Under the pieces are notes generated by a model. The model saw only the letters and a program-made list of their open reading frames with translations. It was not told the origin of the DNA and did not search any database. 64,000 nt of DNA from contig CAICTM010000279.1 of the NCBI GenBank assembly GCA_903772945.1, forward strand, positions 17,600-81,599, read 5' to 3'. Each line of letters starts with the position of its first letter. Position 1 is the first letter of the stretch. This document shows, piece after piece, positions 1-9,109 of this stretch. Both the position numbers and the translations under genes were made by a program. The DNA is from Seminavis robusta. Taxonomy: Eukaryota > Bacillariophyta > Bacillariophyceae > Naviculales > Naviculaceae.

Positions 1-125
1 CCACAGGCAATCATCATGTGCATCCATATGTGGCTCCTCTTTCACCACAATTTCCCTTTTTTTGAGTTCTTCCTATCCCCGTAACCGAATCGAATTGCAC
101 TCCAACCGTTGTCGTTGTCGTTGTC

Positions 126-1868
126 ATGGCTTTAGATGATAGCGATGGTTCTAGCCAAGATATAGAACGGCAAATGCGGGAGTCTGATGAGCGGTACAAG
201 AGGAAGAGAGACGAAGAGGAAGCCGAAGTATTGGCTGCCGAAGTAGTGGATGCAGCCCCAGTCGTAGCAGTCGCAGCAGCAGCCTCAATTCCCGCAGCGA
301 ATTTCCTTGTTGGTGGGCGTCCACGTCTTAGCTTGTGGGATCTACAACAAAAGCGCCAGCTGCAGACGCAGCAACTCCACCAACAGCGAGCCCTCGCAGT
401 GCCGCTACCACCACTGCCATATTACGAAGATCCGATTGCCCAAGACATGTACATGGGACAACTCAAAGCGCAAGAGTCACGGGAGCGGCCGCCACGGTAT
501 CGTGCTAGCTCCCCTTCGCCTGCTGTCCGTGCTAGGTCTGCATCCCCGTCAGAGCGAAAGGTCATGAGGGAAGCGGCAAAGGCCGAACAAAAGAAGAAGA
601 AAGAGGACGAGAAAATAGCGAAGAAGGTGGCCGATGCTAAGCAGGCAGAGCGCATCAAAGTTGTGATCAGCCAGTACGACCCCTTGAAAAAGCAAATAGT
701 CTGCGGTGAAGAAGAGAATCCGAAAGATAAGGAGATGTACCGTGTGGCCAAGACGTTGATCTACGACAAAGGAGAACCAAACGAAATGACATTTGATCTG
801 TCCAAATTCAGTAGCGTACAGATCCGTGAACTCACTCTGAAGTGTCAAGTCAAGGGAGGAGGCAGCATGACAATGTACGATGCTAGGAAGGAGATTGCGC
901 GCAGTATTGAGATGGGAACCATGTACAACGACACGACAGTTTCAAACCTTGCGTTGGATCCCTTAGCCAAGAGGATCAACACTCTCGTCAAAGTCCTCAA
1001 TATATGCTTCCATCCTACTATTTACCCTCACTTCGTCTCCCTCAACGACAGCAATAATCGAAAGGACTTCGAACGGGAGCCTCTTTCACAGCAGGGTGTT
1101 ACCGGAAATCCATTCAAGGACTTTTGGCTTCTCATTTCAGTGCACATGAATGAGACGAATGAGACGGTTGGTGAAAAACAATTTGACGACGTCTTGGGTC
1201 TCCAGGAGGGGGAAGACGAACATCTACTTGCGTACAGTGCCGAATTCGGTTTCAACTTGAATGACATTTACCGTGACCAGAACAACAAGTCAGTTCAGCG
1301 GCTGATGAGCGATTTGATGAAGTCCAAAGATAATTGTCTTGCACAAATGAAGATATCGGGCCATCATAGCAATGACATATGGACTTATTGCATAGTGAAG
1401 AGGTGGTGTACTCCTCGGAAGGGAATGGCGGCCGTACCTGCCATAGCGGTGTACTATTGTGCCTATCTCTGCAAACTCCATCCCACAATTGAAGGCAAAT
1501 TTGCCACGTTTCTCGAAGCCAGTTTGAAGAGTGATTCCACCGTCGATATGACAGGAAGCGCTGATGCTGCCGGTAAAGGCGGCAAACAAGCTGCGGCAGA
1601 CGTCATGGCATCGATCACCAGCGTCAGTTCTGACCTGAAAGAATCTATTGTCCAAAGGAAAGAGATTACGGAGGATGCCGCGGATAAGAATCTCTGGGAC
1701 AGCTATCTGGTGGTTGGCAAACAGTACCTGAAAATCAGGGCGGAAATAGAAAGCGGTGACTCCTCCAGCGCTCCCCTTGCGAGAGTCATGGAAATTCGAC
1801 TTGGTCGACTCGAAAAGAAGTTGAACATTCCGGCTGAATCTTCCCTCATTGTCGGAACGGAATATTAA
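126..1868 (+). CDS. Coiled-coil protein with SAP-like segment, possible Harbinger partner
   Basis: Open frame of 580 aa starting at ATG 126; no function is certain. Residues 1-60 are acidic then Ala-rich, 70-130 are Gln/Pro/Arg-rich, and 145-180 form a Lys/Glu-rich helix likely to be a coiled coil. Residues about 222-262 (FDLSKFSSVQIRELTLKC onward) resemble a SAP-like DNA-binding helix pair. The rest (about 280-480) is a globular domain with GHHSNDIWTY near its centre and several Cys, Trp and Tyr. It runs convergently to the Harbinger-type transposase 170 bp downstream. From memory, stramenopile Harbinger-like elements can carry a second ORF of this kind, so it may be the element's DNA-binding companion. 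That link is inference. It could also be an independent host gene. The frame is intact, unlike its neighbour. Confidence 0.6.
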   Translation: MALDDSDGSSQDIERQMRESDERYKRKRDEEEAEVLAAEVVDAAPVVAVAAAASIPAANFLVGGRPRLSLWDLQQKRQLQTQQLHQQRALAVPLPPLPYYEDPIAQDMYMGQLKAQESRERPPRYRASSPSPAVRARSASPSERKVMREAAKAEQKKKKEDEKIAKKVADAKQAERIKVVISQYDPLKKQIVCGEEENPKDKEMYRVAKTLIYDKGEPNEMTFDLSKFSSVQIRELTLKCQVKGGGSMTMYDARKEIARSIEMGTMYNDTTVSNLALDPLAKRINTLVKVLNICFHPTIYPHFVSLNDSNNRKDFEREPLSQQGVTGNPFKDFWLLISVHMNETNETVGEKQFDDVLGLQEGEDEHLLAYSAEFGFNLNDIYRDQNNKSVQRLMSDLMKSKDNCLAQMKISGHHSNDIWTYCIVKRWCTPRKGMAAVPAIAVYYCAYLCKLHPTIEGKFATFLEASLKSDSTVDMTGSADAAGKGGKQAAADVMASITSVSSDLKESIVQRKEITEDAADKNLWDSYLVVGKQYLKIRAEIESGDSSSAPLARVMEIRLGRLEKKLNIPAESSLIVGTEY

Positions 1869-2036
1869 TATATAGGAACGGAATAATATATAGGTGTGAT
1901 TACTGTGTTACGATTCTTCTTCCCTTCTACGTTTTTTGTTGCGCGACGGTCTTTTCAGCTGTAGGCGCTTGACTCTGTTGGCCATGAATTCCCGTAGGTA
2001 CGACATCCCCTCACAGCTCGAATAAACATTGTCAAG

Positions 2037-3149
2037 TCATACAGGATCACCATTCACATCATGCGGAACGCTGGGAATGTAGCCAGTGCCGTTCACATTG
2101 GTGGCAGGCTCTGTCGTTGGGCCCGCCGTTTCGAGTCGCTCATTAATACAAAAGTTGTGTAGGCGAGCTATAGCCTGCGCCAGCCATATCATGTTCTTCA
2201 ATGAACAGCCAACAGGACGTGATAGTAAACCCCATTTCATCTGCATAATGCCGAAGGCCATCTCCACCCTTATGCGGCACTGGCTGGCGTAAAAGTTGAA
2301 ATTGTCGTAGAGTGGGATCAGTTTGTCGGAACCCTGGTACACCGGTACCATGTGCTCCGTAGGGATGTATGCCGCATCGCCAATTACGCAAACACCGGTT
2401 GGAAGCGACTCCACCAAATTTTGTAAAGCACATTGCCGCATAGCATTACGGTCATCCGAAACCCCGGGAGCGGCATAGGCAAAGAAGATGAACCGAGAAT
2501 GGTGGTCCGCTACGGCCTGGATGTTTACTCCATAGCACTGATAGTGACCTGAGAAGAAGCTTCGGATGTTGCCAGTTTCCTTCTTGGTTGGTACCCTGAT
2601 ACGCATAAGATAGCCATCGACGACACCAACACAGTTATGTATGGCAGCACCGTCCGATATCCCGGCAAAGCCGTCCATTGCAGTCTTTATTTCCTGTTGA
2701 GTACGGGGGAATCGAATCTTCAACTGCGGACACTTGCACAATGCCGTTATTGTCTTCCATAGTACTCGATAGAACGAGCTACGGGAAATTCCAGCAATGT
2801 CTGTAATATCCAGGTAGGAGCCGCCGGCCAAATATCGAATCGTACAGTAGAGGCACAGTTCCGGTATGATGGATCCACCCCTTCACGTGGCTTGAGTCTC
2901 GTTAACAAGCAGGTCATCGACTACAAACGAAAGCAGCTTATCAAAGCTTTCTCTGCGCATCCGAAGTCGTCTAACAAAGGTCCCACGGTTCTGGTGTTTC
3001 TGGCAATACCGATCCCAATGCAACCGTTGCTCGAAAAAGGAAGGATTCCTGGATTCGCCCGGTAGACACAGTAGAAGACCAACCATAAGAATAGATAGTT
3101 GCAGAAGCAACGCCACATCTTGTTTGTATTCCTCATCATTGAAGTCCAT
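2037..3149 (-). pseudogene. Harbinger/PIF-type DDE transposase with one in-frame stop
   Basis: Minus-strand frame from ATG 3149 to the stop at 2037, 370 codons, interrupted only by TGA at 2885-2883. Both sides are in the same frame and read naturally across the stop. Before it comes an N-terminal helical segment (FDKLLSFVVDDLL). After it come the helix-turn-helix-like IPELCLYCTIRYLAGGSYLDI and then the DDE_Tnp_4 core: GVVDGY (first Asp), GDAAY (second Asp), VEMAFG (Glu). Length and domain order match full-length Harbinger transposases, whose product cuts and pastes DNA through a DDE RNase H fold. The stop context ACG-TGA-AGG would arise by one C-to-T change at CpG from an Arg codon. It is either a recently dead copy, a readthrough case or a sequence error. 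I could not find convincing terminal inverted repeats inside the window. Confidence 0.85.
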
Positions 3150-3316
3150 TATGGCAGAGTAACTACACGACAACGACGGTGCTAGCAACCACGGTGGTAG
3201 AGTTACTGTGTTCTCACTTTTACTATACTGATGACAGCGATCTCGAGATCTCTCACTTTTCGATTTTCGATTTTCGTTAGAGTTGGGGATTCGAGGTGGT
3301 TCGATTTTCGTTTTCG

Positions 3317-4255
3317 TTAGAGGTGCGAACGTGCGAACCACTGTATGTGGATAGGAATGAAATCTTGATTCGTACAACTAAATAAATGGACGAAAATATA
3401 TGTGTTTCGCGAATGCACGGAGGACACACATGGAGAATGGATAGGACCTCGCCTCAGGGACCGTCGGTTCTTGGCGCAAGCCATGATGTCTTTCCAGAGT
3501 TCCTCCTCGATTTCACCAAATCGCTCCACCACGGCATAAGGAGCAAAGTCGCCGTCAATCTTCTCCACATAATTCTTCTTCTTGATTGCCGGCATTCTCT
3601 CTTTCACATGCTTTTCCAGAGCCTTGAGATCGTCATCCCATACCATCTCCCACGGAATGTTCGAAACGCCGAGTGTGAGCTGCTCGCCGTGAAGCTTCTT
3701 CAACACAGCCTTGTAGGTGTTGAAAGTGGAAGGACCAATTGGATTCTCGGGGTTGGGGAAGTCAATGTTAGCAGCGGTAGTCTTGAACGGCGCGCAGATA
3801 ACATCATACTTATCTTTGTGGAAGTTGACTTTGGGTGGTGCTGCGGCGCCATGCTTCCTCTTGTTGCCACCGGTGTTCTTCTTCTTCCTCATTGCTTGGT
3901 AAAACATAAATTTCAGCGCTTTCTCCTTGCAAAGGTTGCGCCGGTAGGGGTCTGTAGCATAGTCATGTTCGCAGAACTCCTCATACTCTAGTTTCTTTGG
4001 TTCGAATGCTAGAATGGTGTTGTCGGGCCGCGTGGAATTTCGCTCGTGCGTGACAAACTCTGCCATCTTCGTGGCAGTACCCACTGTTCCAGGGTTGCGC
4101 ATCCCACCAGTAGGAGCGGCAGGTCGCACGTTCGCCATCATGGTCTCTCCTCCCGGTTGTGGCTGAGCGGTAGCTGAGCGGCGCCCATTGTATCCTCCGG
4201 CCATGGTCGAGTTAACAGAAAACGAAACAACAAAAAGGTGTGGTTGAGTAAGCAT
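3317..4255 (-). CDS. Crypton-like N-terminal fragment (tyrosine-recombinase-type element), probably truncated
   Basis: 312-aa frame. ATG 4255 is the furthest start and ATG 4204 (MAGGYNGRRS) an alternative. The conserved-looking part is STRPDNTILAFEPKKLEY and EEFCEHDY, followed by DPYRRNLCKEKALKFMFYQAM. This is the pattern of N-terminal SAM-like/GCR1-type DNA-binding regions of Cryptons and related fungal and diatom proteins. A Lys-rich stretch follows (KKKNTGGNKRKHG). No tyrosine-recombinase catalytic Arg-His-Arg-Tyr set is present. From about residue 255 the sequence (SLRRGPIHSPCVSS onward) is low-complexity and unlike the rest, as if translation runs past a missing exon or a truncation next to the Harbinger element. 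Assignment is by remembered motif, so moderate. Confidence 0.45.
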   Translation of the reverse strand: MLTQPHLFVVSFSVNSTMAGGYNGRRSATAQPQPGGETMMANVRPAAPTGGMRNPGTVGTATKMAEFVTHERNSTRPDNTILAFEPKKLEYEEFCEHDYATDPYRRNLCKEKALKFMFYQAMRKKKNTGGNKRKHGAAAPPKVNFHKDKYDVICAPFKTTAANIDFPNPENPIGPSTFNTYKAVLKKLHGEQLTLGVSNIPWEMVWDDDLKALEKHVKERMPAIKKKNYVEKIDGDFAPYAVVERFGEIEEELWKDIMACAKNRRSLRRGPIHSPCVSSVHSRNTYIFVHLFSCTNQDFIPIHIQWFARSHL

Positions 4256-5100
4256 TGCTTTCTATTTATGGATTTATGGATTAATCGGTGTTTCATTGGT
4301 TTTGACAAACTTTTTGCATCGAGGCTCAATCTTTGGCCTCCCAAAAAGCCAACTGCCATGCTGACGTTGCAGTGGAGGTGCTGTCGAGGTTGTCTTTGAG
4401 TACCGGGCCTTAAGTTATTCTACCCACAATAATGGCTATTATTGTGCGCGAGCTGCGCGCAATAAAGGCCGTTTTATTGGGCAAATTTTTGGCAGGGTGC
4501 CAAAATCTCTGCCAAACCGTTTAGCTGTTTGCTTAATAATAAACTGGACTCTGTATCTTCTTTTCACTGGCTAGCTAGTCTTTTATTTTAAAAATATGCT
4601 AGCTAGATAAATGCTTTATCCAGTCAAGAGCTGGACTCGCGAAACTTTATTAGTCCCCACGCTGCACGCCTGCCTGTATGGATAACTACCCATCACTATA
4701 GCTACATTAGTAGGATAACCAACACGTTAACCGGGCTATCGTGCGAGCCGGCGCATCTCGTTTGGCGAGCGTCGCGTTTCGCACAGAAAAAAATATATAT
4801 TACAGTACCGGTACCGAGCACCGTATTATTAATACATGAAATTAACCAGCCATTTCGCACACGCCGCAGCACACCCCGCGGAGCAATCGTACACCCACGA
4901 ACACAATTATTCCACCACCATGCGTCGTGCCCTCCCCTGATGCGAAAGAAGTGGGGTTTCAACTTTCTTCAGTACAAATTTCGATACAAGACTAGTCATT
5001 CTAGGCTCCATTTTCGATACATTATCCCAGAGTAGTGATTATTTGAAAAGTTTAGTCCTGTTAAGACACCAGAAAGAATATCGAAGACTTAACGCACCAT
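4256..5100. other. Non-coding, hairpin-rich interval
   Basis: No credible coding frame. Contains short inverted motifs, such as the ACAATAATGG/CTATTATTGT pair near 4425-4455, GCGCGAGCTGCGCGC near 4447-4461, and TTTTGGCAGGGTGCCAAAA near 4488-4506. These could be remnants of transposon ends, but no full element or target-site duplication could be defined. Confidence 0.5.
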
Positions 5101-5119
5101 GACCAGGGAGGTGCATCGT

Positions 5120-5850
5120 ACCCTCTAGACGAACGACCTCACATTTTGGTCTCCGTGGAAGATCGCATCATTGGAAGCCAACAGTTGAATCTGTCACTAC
5201 AACTACAAAACTATGAGGATCAATGCTAGTCAAGTCTTTTCGAAGTGGTTGCTAGATAAGAGTTTCTATCCCTACAATGAGTTAAGGGCTACCAGGTATA
5301 GCTTTGAATGTAAGTATGTTTTGCTGGAGTCAGGAGAGGTCTATCATCCCAGTTTCAGGTCCTTGAAATGTTTGGCAGTAAGTAGCTTTGACACTCCCAG
5401 CTTGGAACAAGTCATCATGAGTGGAAGTGCCAAGCCCATGACTCCTGATATGAGTTGCATTCTTGACAGCATGGAGTCTTGGGGATACTATCACAGCATG
5501 GATGGTACAGTGTTGTTCTTGACATATTGGCTACCATGGTTGAAGAGGACCAACCTACAAGCAAGGAGAGGATGTACAAGTTGTGCATTTACTGGAGAGT
5601 TAGAGACAAGGCACATGGTACTTATGAGATTGACTCTGTTGATCATGATGCTGTGATGACTTACTGGTCTGACTGGTTTGACAGGACATACCCAATCATC
5701 AAAGTCTCCTTCAGGGTAATGACACTGATGAGTGAGGACTTTGTTAGAGACATCATTACTTACATCCAGACAAGGGGAATTGTTCCTTACCCTCCCAACA
5801 TGGATGGACCTGACTCCATTACTAGCAGTAATTTCGCCAGTTCAGCTTGG
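5120..5850 (+). pseudogene. Frameshifted unknown coding remnant
   Basis: Three overlapping plus-strand frames read as one broken protein. About 5130-5228 reads ERPHILVSVEDRIIGSQQ and ends in a stop. Frame two resumes from about 5225 (SQVFSKWLLDKSFYPY to DSMESWGYYHSMDGTVLF, about 5513). Frame three continues with DILATMVEEDQPTSKERMY to about 5830 (RGIVPYPPNMDG). At least two indels separate them. Composition is unlike random DNA (few stops, hydrophobic/acidic periodicity). I do not recognise the family; a retroelement gag-like protein or a dead host gene are both possible. Its 3' end merges with the minus-strand DDE element near 5830-5850, so that element probably inserted into or beside it. 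Confidence 0.5.
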
Positions 5851-8662
5851 ATTAAATCTTTGTTCGCCTTGTCCTGTCGCTGAAACTCTTCGTCATTGTC
5901 TAATTCAGCAATCAAATCTTCTATTCCTTGCATTGCCTCTGCTGTCGGTTCAACCAGTTCGCTGTCCTCAACAGCAACCTCAATATCCATTTCTTCGCCA
6001 AGTACATCACTCAAAAAACTGGCGATGACTGGATCATCCGCACTGTCATTGTCACCGTGTAGTCGGTATCGTTGTTCGTGGACTCAGTAGGATTCGACAC
6101 ATTGTGAACATCTTGTCCAGAGCATAACTGAATCCCATTTGCTCTTCTTCTTCTACAGCGGTTGGTGCAGAAAGGCCTTGATAGGGTAGCTCCTCATCTT
6201 TAAATCCAACCGACTTGGCAAAAGAATTGAGCAAGATCAACTTTTCGGTGAACTGGGTTCCATAGTCTTCTTCGCCAAGTCGGATAATGGCTTTGCGATG
6301 GTTCCTTCCTTCGAAGAAAGTCCAAAGCAGCCTATCGCCCCGGTGAATTCCTAGTGGTCAAAAACGCGATGTTAGTAAAATGGGAAATCTGCGAAGAGCA
6401 ACTTCAAGGAGACTTACCAATATGTGTGGCTGTCAGAATGGTATGAGCGAGATCAAGGTTGTCTCGCTCATTTGTGTTAGTTCCTCTTGCAACAAAGACA
6501 ATGCCGCTGGTTGGGTGTTGGCGCCAAATATTCAGGACTTCGATTGGAGGATCCGACAGGCAGCCCCTATCGATGTGTTTGAATTGCTCAATAACAACAT
6601 CACGGATTTTGTTAGCAGGCTTGAAAAATCGCTTTGGCATTGGTGTGGTATCATCAGGCGCTCGAAGAGATATCTCGATGTCTGTTTGAACATCTTTGGC
6701 TTGGAAATACCGGTACACCGCTTCAACGTTCTTCCTCAACAAGCCTGGTTCTGGAATGCGGCTGCGGGCTTCCTTCCTGATCTCCTTGACGGTTGGTTCA
6801 CGCCCCTCCTTCTTCTTGGCCAGCTTTTCCTTAACTCTCTCCTTGGCCGCTTCATACTCTTCAGTTTCCACTGTGAAGCAAGCGCTGCTAAAGAAAGCTC
6901 TGACAACACCAGCGTGGAGGGAAGAGGGCTCGTGCATACAATCATTCCATCGTCGGAGCCAGTGGAAAATGTCAAGTTTGATTAGGATCGCTGCCCCAAA
7001 GATTGACTTGATGACATTCTTGACATTGCAGCAGTTATCAAGGTACACCACCTTCACACTGTCTTGCATAACCGGATCGGGAATTGGCTCTATGACACCA
7101 TTGTCATCATTCTCCTTTCGCTTTTTTGCCACCGCCGTCTTCCTCGCACTGAGATAATTGCGGTCCAGCCTTGTTTTCAGTCTCTCAAGGTCGACCTTGA
7201 TCTCTGAGAAGGATTCGGAATGCTTCAAAGCCTTCCAGAAAATTGTCAATCCATCTTCATTTTGAATGGTGACAATGCACTTGTATGGAGAGAAGCTTTG
7301 TCCTTGCTTGGTCCACACTCTGATCTTCTTGGCCAGCTTGTAATTGAAATCAATTTTGAGTGCATTTGCAACAATTCCCTGCATCTTGCTCTGTATGAGC
7401 GATTTCCTTTGGTTGAAGACTGTGGCGACTATGCTGTCAATGCCATATTTGGAAAGGATTCGCCCATTATACCCCTCCTTGTCGTTGAATTTCGAAAACA
7501 GCGGTGGTCGCCATTCTTCTGCATTTTCCGTGGCATTCTCTGGTGGTTCTTCTGGTGGATCTGGTGGTGTATCATGCTGGTCCAGCTGTGCCTGGGCGTC
7601 CTGCAGTTCCAGTTCGGCTGCTGTCAATTTTGCCTTCCTGTCTTTGGCGTGGTTTTCTAGCTTCTCGTAGTAACTCTGTACTAGCAACTGCCACCTAATA
7701 AATTTTGTCTTGTTGATGTGCGGGTACCACCCAGCCTTGGCTTTCCCTAGCTCTTTTGCCGTAGTAATTCCAGCGATAATGAGACTGTTGATCTTGGCCG
7801 GTCCAAGTCCTGGCAGTATGTTCCGTGCACCATGGACGTTGTGGTTGCCTTTGTCGTTTAGAAGACTCTTCAACTCAATGTCTCTACTTGCTCTTGACTG
7901 GGCACTTTGGAAATCAAGCTTCGCCTTCACCACTTCATGTTGCCGCTCCCTTTTTCGCCTAACAAGACGGGCATAGACATCATCTTCTATTACCGGAGCT
8001 GTAAAAGCTTTGTTGATCCTGGGCTTCTTGATTTTCTTTACCCCGACAGCGGAAAGGTACAAGTGGTAATCTGAGTAGTAGGCTTCATAAGCCAAGCTCT
8101 TCAGTGTGCGTGCAATGACTGCTGTTGATTGTTCCGCGGAGCTCAGGACAATGTACCGGTGAAGCTGTTCATCAACAGCGTACGTAGGGCCAAGATAGAA
8201 GTTGAAGAACCCATGGTAGATGTCCGCATCCAGCTGCATGGAAACTGGGTGGTAACCTGCGAATCTACTGGCACAACCAGTGCATGGATAAAGATATGTG
8301 TCCAAGTACATGTGTCGTTCCATGCAAAACAGAGTTTTTGGGGCATTCATCCAGCGGACTTTGTTGACATCCACATATCGGCTGGTTTTACAGTTGGGAC
8401 ACTTGGGCACATGGTTCTTTATCAGTCTATGCGGAACCCATGACGCCATCGCCTTCACATAGAATGAACCAACTCGCTGAGTGGTTTTGTCATCGGCATT
8501 CAAGAGTGAGCTGTCATTAATTCCACTGCTGGGCGATATCCTTCGCCAGTTGTTGCTTTGGAAGAATCCCTTTGGGTCGGCGTCCATCTTGCTTCTTGTC
8601 TTCTTGATGAACTGCCATTGTGCCTTTCCTATTTGCTTCGGTCTACCGGAAAGATCCGTCAT
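5787..8662 (-). pseudogene. DUF6729-like DDE transposase gene, decayed 3' end
   Basis: Exon 1 is 8662-6418 (ATG 8662). A clear GT-AG intron, 6417-6351 (GTAAGTCT to CCACTAG), joins HTILTATHIG to IHRGDRLLWTFFEGRNHRKA. Residues 84-175 form a Cys-rich zinc-like module (CPNC at 88/91, C113, CTGC at 127/130) with RFAGYHPVSMQLD, as in DUF6729 proteins. Residues 275-310 (LPGLGPAKINSLI) resemble helix-hairpin-helix. An RNase H-like core follows: Asp542 in YLDNCC, Asp564 in KLDIFHW, Glu732 in GTNTNERDN. After about 6110 the frame is broken: two shifts, near 6108 and 6062, are needed to reach the acidic tail (NDSADDPV, SDVLGEEMDIE) ending at 5787. It is probably a transposase of a stramenopile DDE element, now inactive. 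Family naming is from memory. Confidence 0.7.
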
Positions 8663-9109
8663 CGTGGATTTGTCATTGGCCGTCTTTTTGTGGAACGGTT
8701 TCGACTGGATTTCACCGCGTCCGTAGGGTAGAGGTTAAAGCGTTGAGTGTAACAAAATCACACCAGTCACGAAAGAATTTCCAACAAGATTCAGAATATT
8801 TCACGTAGTATCGAATTAGAAGTACAGAAGAACCTATGCTAAATGCCTCGAAATGGCGTTTCTAAGGTTCTTTGACCTTCTTTGTGCCGGAGGTAGTTAT
8901 CGTAGATGTTTTCTTAGATTTAGAGGGAAGGCGGTGGGGAAACCATTAGAGTTCGGGGTAATTACATTCTTTAATTCTTTTCCTTCTTTTTTTTTTCTCT
9001 TCCTGCGCGATACCCCTATTTTGGCGGACCCCTCCCCTTGAGCTCGGTCTCCATCCTCATCTTAGCTCTCTCTAATCCATAGTAAACCCGACAATTATAT
9101 TCCACCACC
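8663..9109. other. Intergenic, nothing recognised
   Basis: Divergent upstream region between the minus-strand DDE element and the plus-strand gene at 9110. The element's open frame extends a little upstream of ATG 8662 without another ATG. A pyrimidine tract lies at about 8970-9005. No promoter element can be asserted. Confidence 0.4.
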
